From: an uncultured Poribacteria bacterium
GTDB lineage: Bacteria > Poribacteria > WGA-4E > WGA-3G
DNA: 64,000 nucleotides
NCBI GenBank assembly: GCA_958295855.1
Contig: OY282383.1
Location: forward strand, 1,122,481-1,186,480
Reading direction: 5' to 3'
Position numbers and translations under genes: made by a program. Positions 61,906-64,000 of the stretch are shown piece by piece. The notes below the pieces were generated by a model. It made no database searches and was not told the origin of the DNA. It saw only the letters and a program-made list of their open reading frames with translations. Every line of letters begins with the position of its first letter. Position 1 is the first letter of the stretch.

Positions 61906-63021
61906 TCAGTTATGTCCTTTTTTATCCTTTGGCTTGCGGATTGGGTGGGCCCTCGCTTGTGGCACAGCGTCTTTCGCTATGTCCTTTTTACCCCTGAAAT
62001 CCTTTGCCAATTGCGAACCGATGACAATACCGCCAACAACGCCGGCACAATAGATAACGAAAAATCGCGTCAGCAACACATAGAGGGGTATCAATTCTTT
62101 GAGAATCAAACTCTGCATCAGTCTGACGGTGACAACCTCTGCAACCCCGCTTGCACCGGGGCTCGGCGCAAACAGCACGACAAAGTTTAGCATCAAGTTC
62201 GTAATGCAGATTTCCCACAACGTTGCGTTTCCGTTGAGTGCTTTTAAGACTATGTAGCTGCCGACAATTCGTGCCCCAAGGAACCCACAAGTTAGGAGCA
62301 AACTGAGCGCGCAAGTCCCTTTATAGTCTCGGATAAACATCCGGGTGAACGATTTGTGTTCATTAGTGAGTTGTTCTACTCTCAACGCAGCACGTTCTAG
62401 GACAGGGGCGAGGCGGACGAACCTTCGCTGCGCATCGGCACAAAGCCACTGAAAAAAACGAAGAACGATTTCCGGCTTGAAAAGCAATAGCAGAAACACT
62501 GCAAATACCAAGCCGAACATCAAAAAACTAAATAGACTTACCCATGTAGCCTCTTTCGGTAGAAAGGCGGGGTCCAGCCAGAGTATACCGCCTGTGCAGA
62601 CAATTAACGTCGTTAAGGTTGAGAGGAAACAGATGATGCCTGTCGTCATTGAGCCAGACAGTGGCACACCTACCCGTGTAAAAATATAGAGGTGCCCAAC
62701 CCCGCCGGTCTGGAACGGCGTAATACATGACACACAGAGCGTCGCCAAATTCGCGCGAAGGCTATCGCGGAATTTAATCTCTGGGGTGACTTTACGAATG
62801 AAAATGTGGAAACGCAGTGCTCCGAACAGCCAATCCAGAAACATGCACAGGCACGCGCCCAGCAGCAGTTGGGCCCGCATCTCGAGAACAACCTGTTTTA
62901 TATCTTGAGTCCCACCCCACAAAAAACTGAAGAATAGCCCTGCGAATGTACACAACACAAAGAAAACCGTACCGCGAATTCTGTTTTCACGGCTCAGGGA
63001 ACGCCTCAAGAATTCTTGCAT
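61906..63021 (-). CDS. Flippase-like / lysylphosphatidylglycerol synthase TM region (UPF0104) family membrane protein
   Basis: 371 residues with eight or so transmembrane helices (GTVFFVLCTFAGLFFSFLWG, LLLGACLCMFLDWLFGALRF, VSLFSFLMFGLVFAVFLLLLF, LSLLLTCGFLGARIVGSYIVL). The loop pattern SLRANLATLCVSCITPFQTGG, then VGHLYIFTRVGVPLS, and the PSPGASGVAEVV block are characteristic of the LPG-synthase TM domain/AglD/YbhN superfamily. Without the MprF lysyl-transferase domain these act as putative lipid or glycolipid flippases. The C-terminal tail is basic (KPKDKKGHN). Transported substrate unknown. Confidence 0.85.
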   Translation of the reverse strand: MQEFLRRSLSRENRIRGTVFFVLCTFAGLFFSFLWGGTQDIKQVVLEMRAQLLLGACLCMFLDWLFGALRFHIFIRKVTPEIKFRDSLRANLATLCVSCITPFQTGGVGHLYIFTRVGVPLSGSMTTGIICFLSTLTTLIVCTGGILWLDPAFLPKEATWVSLFSFLMFGLVFAVFLLLLFKPEIVLRFFQWLCADAQRRFVRLAPVLERAALRVEQLTNEHKSFTRMFIRDYKGTCALSLLLTCGFLGARIVGSYIVLKALNGNATLWEICITNLMLNFVVLFAPSPGASGVAEVVTVRLMQSLILKELIPLYVLLTRFFVIYCAGVVGGIVIGSQLAKDFRGKKDIAKDAVPQARAHPIRKPKDKKGHN

Positions 63022-63138
63022 TAATAGCTAAATCTCCATTGTTGGGGCGGTAAGAAAATTTCCTGTAGGCGATGTTTCTAACAAGCAGAGGGCCTCGCGC
63101 ATGACAGAAAAATTACCGACTGCTATTCGTGTTCCGCT

Positions 63139-63984
63139 CTAGTCTGCAACAAGTGCCAGGGTTAGGCTAATATCCATCGGCATTGCAGAATGTGTCAATG
63201 CCCCGACAGAGATCAGGTCGACACCTGTTGCTGCGACAGCTTGCACCCGATCTAACGTAATCCCGCCGGAGGCTTCCGTCACTGCACGCTCACCCACCTC
63301 ATGCACAACACTCTGCATAATGCTGGTGGGCATGTTATCAAGGAGTAAGATGTCCGCGCCTGCTGCCAGTGCTTCGTCAACCTGCTCGAGGGTTTCAACT
63401 TCGACCTCAATCTTTGCTGTGTGTGGGACAGCCTGTCGTGCCCGCTGCACGGCGTTACCAATGCCACCAGCGGCGACGATGTGGTTATCCTTAATCAACA
63501 CGCCATCATAAAGTCCAAAGCGGTGATTGTGCCCCCCTCCAACCCGCACGGCGTATTTCTGAGCTGCCCGCCACCCTGCAGTTGTCTTCCGAGTATCCAC
63601 AATTTTGACATCATAGTCAGCAACGGCTTTGACAAATTGTGAGGTGAGGGTTGCTACTCCAGAGAGCCGTTGGAGAAAGTTGAGTGCAGTTCGCTCGCCG
63701 ATAAGAATGGATGTCGCGCCGCCTTGCACCTCAGCCAGCACTGTATCTGCCGCAACTGCGTCGCCATCGCTAACGAAGGCGCGAAAGCTGAGCGCGGAAT
63801 CCAACTTTGCAAAGAACCGTTCGGCGACAGGTAGCCCTGCGACGATGCCAGCACTCTTAGCATGGAGTGTGCCAATGCCCTGCTGCGCGGGCGGCACTGT
63901 CGCCTCGGTGGTAATATCGCCGATGCCGATGTCCTCTGCACAGGCGAGGTCGAATAGGGTGTCTAGTGACTGCAGATTTAGCAT
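63139..63984 (-). CDS. nadC: Nicotinate-nucleotide pyrophosphorylase (carboxylating), NadC
   Basis: 281 residues. NadC converts quinolinate and PRPP to nicotinate mononucleotide, CO2 and pyrophosphate in de novo NAD synthesis. Sequence blocks match the family: ACAEDIGIGDITTEA near the start, ERTALNFLQRLSGVATLT, DTRKTTAGWRAAQKYAVRVGG (catalytic Arg/Lys region), NHRFGLYDGVLIKDNH, EVEVETLEQ, DILLLDNM and VTEASGGITL. Length is typical. No nadA or nadB adjoins it in the window. Confidence 0.95.
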   Translation of the reverse strand: MLNLQSLDTLFDLACAEDIGIGDITTEATVPPAQQGIGTLHAKSAGIVAGLPVAERFFAKLDSALSFRAFVSDGDAVAADTVLAEVQGGATSILIGERTALNFLQRLSGVATLTSQFVKAVADYDVKIVDTRKTTAGWRAAQKYAVRVGGGHNHRFGLYDGVLIKDNHIVAAGGIGNAVQRARQAVPHTAKIEVEVETLEQVDEALAAGADILLLDNMPTSIMQSVVHEVGERAVTEASGGITLDRVQAVAATGVDLISVGALTHSAMPMDISLTLALVAD

Positions 63985-64000
63985 GTATCGTCCGGTTTCC

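Noticed and set aside
1..64000. tRNA and rRNA genes
   Set aside because: No cloverleaf with a GTTCGA-type T-loop and no rRNA-like segment was noticed in the intergenic regions; a tRNAscan/Infernal run would settle it.

Overview
The window looks like a contig from an uncultured bacterium of the Candidatus Poribacteria / PVC-like type. This is inferred from gene content only: secreted proteins ending in dockerin type I repeats, a FlgD/T9SS-like C-terminal module, a DUF1501 Tat protein, DUF6785-like and DUF4403-like membrane proteins, a PhyH oxygenase, Gfo/Idh/MocA and cupin enzymes of small-molecule catabolism, a double-length UvrA, and intergenic regions packed with short palindromic repeats. 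Many genes have clear Shine-Dalgarno sequences and several have near-consensus -35/-10 boxes with 17-nt spacing, so ordinary bacterial expression signals apply. I saw no rRNA, tRNA or CRISPR array.

Layout. 1-8.6 kb: a 3'-truncated Ycf48-like beta-propeller gene, an oligogalacturonate-lyase-like gene, a frameshifted HigB toxin, an IS607-type recombinase remnant, an M48 protease and small envelope proteins. 8.9-11.7 kb: a decayed zone with a sigma-factor fragment, a TnpB fragment, a HigA-like gene cut by a tnpB-less IS derivative, a TPR gene that starts inside that element, and a duplicated scrap of the lyase gene. 11.7-15.8 kb: an LRR/hydrolase-like/dockerin protein, then an AAA ATPase overlapping a PD-(D/E)XK-like gene, a possible uncharacterised defence pair. 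15.8-30.5 kb: metabolic and housekeeping genes (Gfo/Idh/MocA, MDR dehydrogenase, CysQ-like phosphatase, UDG-like protein, GH36-like enzyme, bicupin, rsmD, DUF1501, sigma-54 activator, two envelope proteins sharing a module, SDR). 30.7-37.7 kb: era and a fused-dimer uvrA carrying a translated palindromic repeat. 38-53 kb: an accessory, defence-like island with an orphan beta-type N6-adenine methyltransferase, an intact TnpB element, a CBASS pair (CD-NTase plus Cap15-like effector), a DnaJ-TPR protein, amine/amide catabolism genes, a zeta-toxin-like kinase with a small partner, and tandem MNT-HEPN fusion genes. 53-64 kb: small proteins, a WD40-dockerin secreted protein, repeat arrays, an orphan DUF433, a large membrane protein, dnaN, a beta-hydroxyacid dehydrogenase, a flippase-like protein and nadC.

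How the parts fit. The catabolic genes (creatininase-like, PhyH, sarcosine-oxidase-like, Gfo/Idh, MDR, SDR, hydroxyacid dehydrogenase, GH36- and PL22-like enzymes) suggest scavenging of carbohydrates, methylated amines and other host- or algal-derived compounds. The accessory segments combine immunity-type modules (CBASS, ATPase-nuclease pair, toxin-antitoxin genes, methyltransferase) with debris from at least three IS200/IS605/IS607-type insertions. All functions are read from motifs; nothing was searched against a database.
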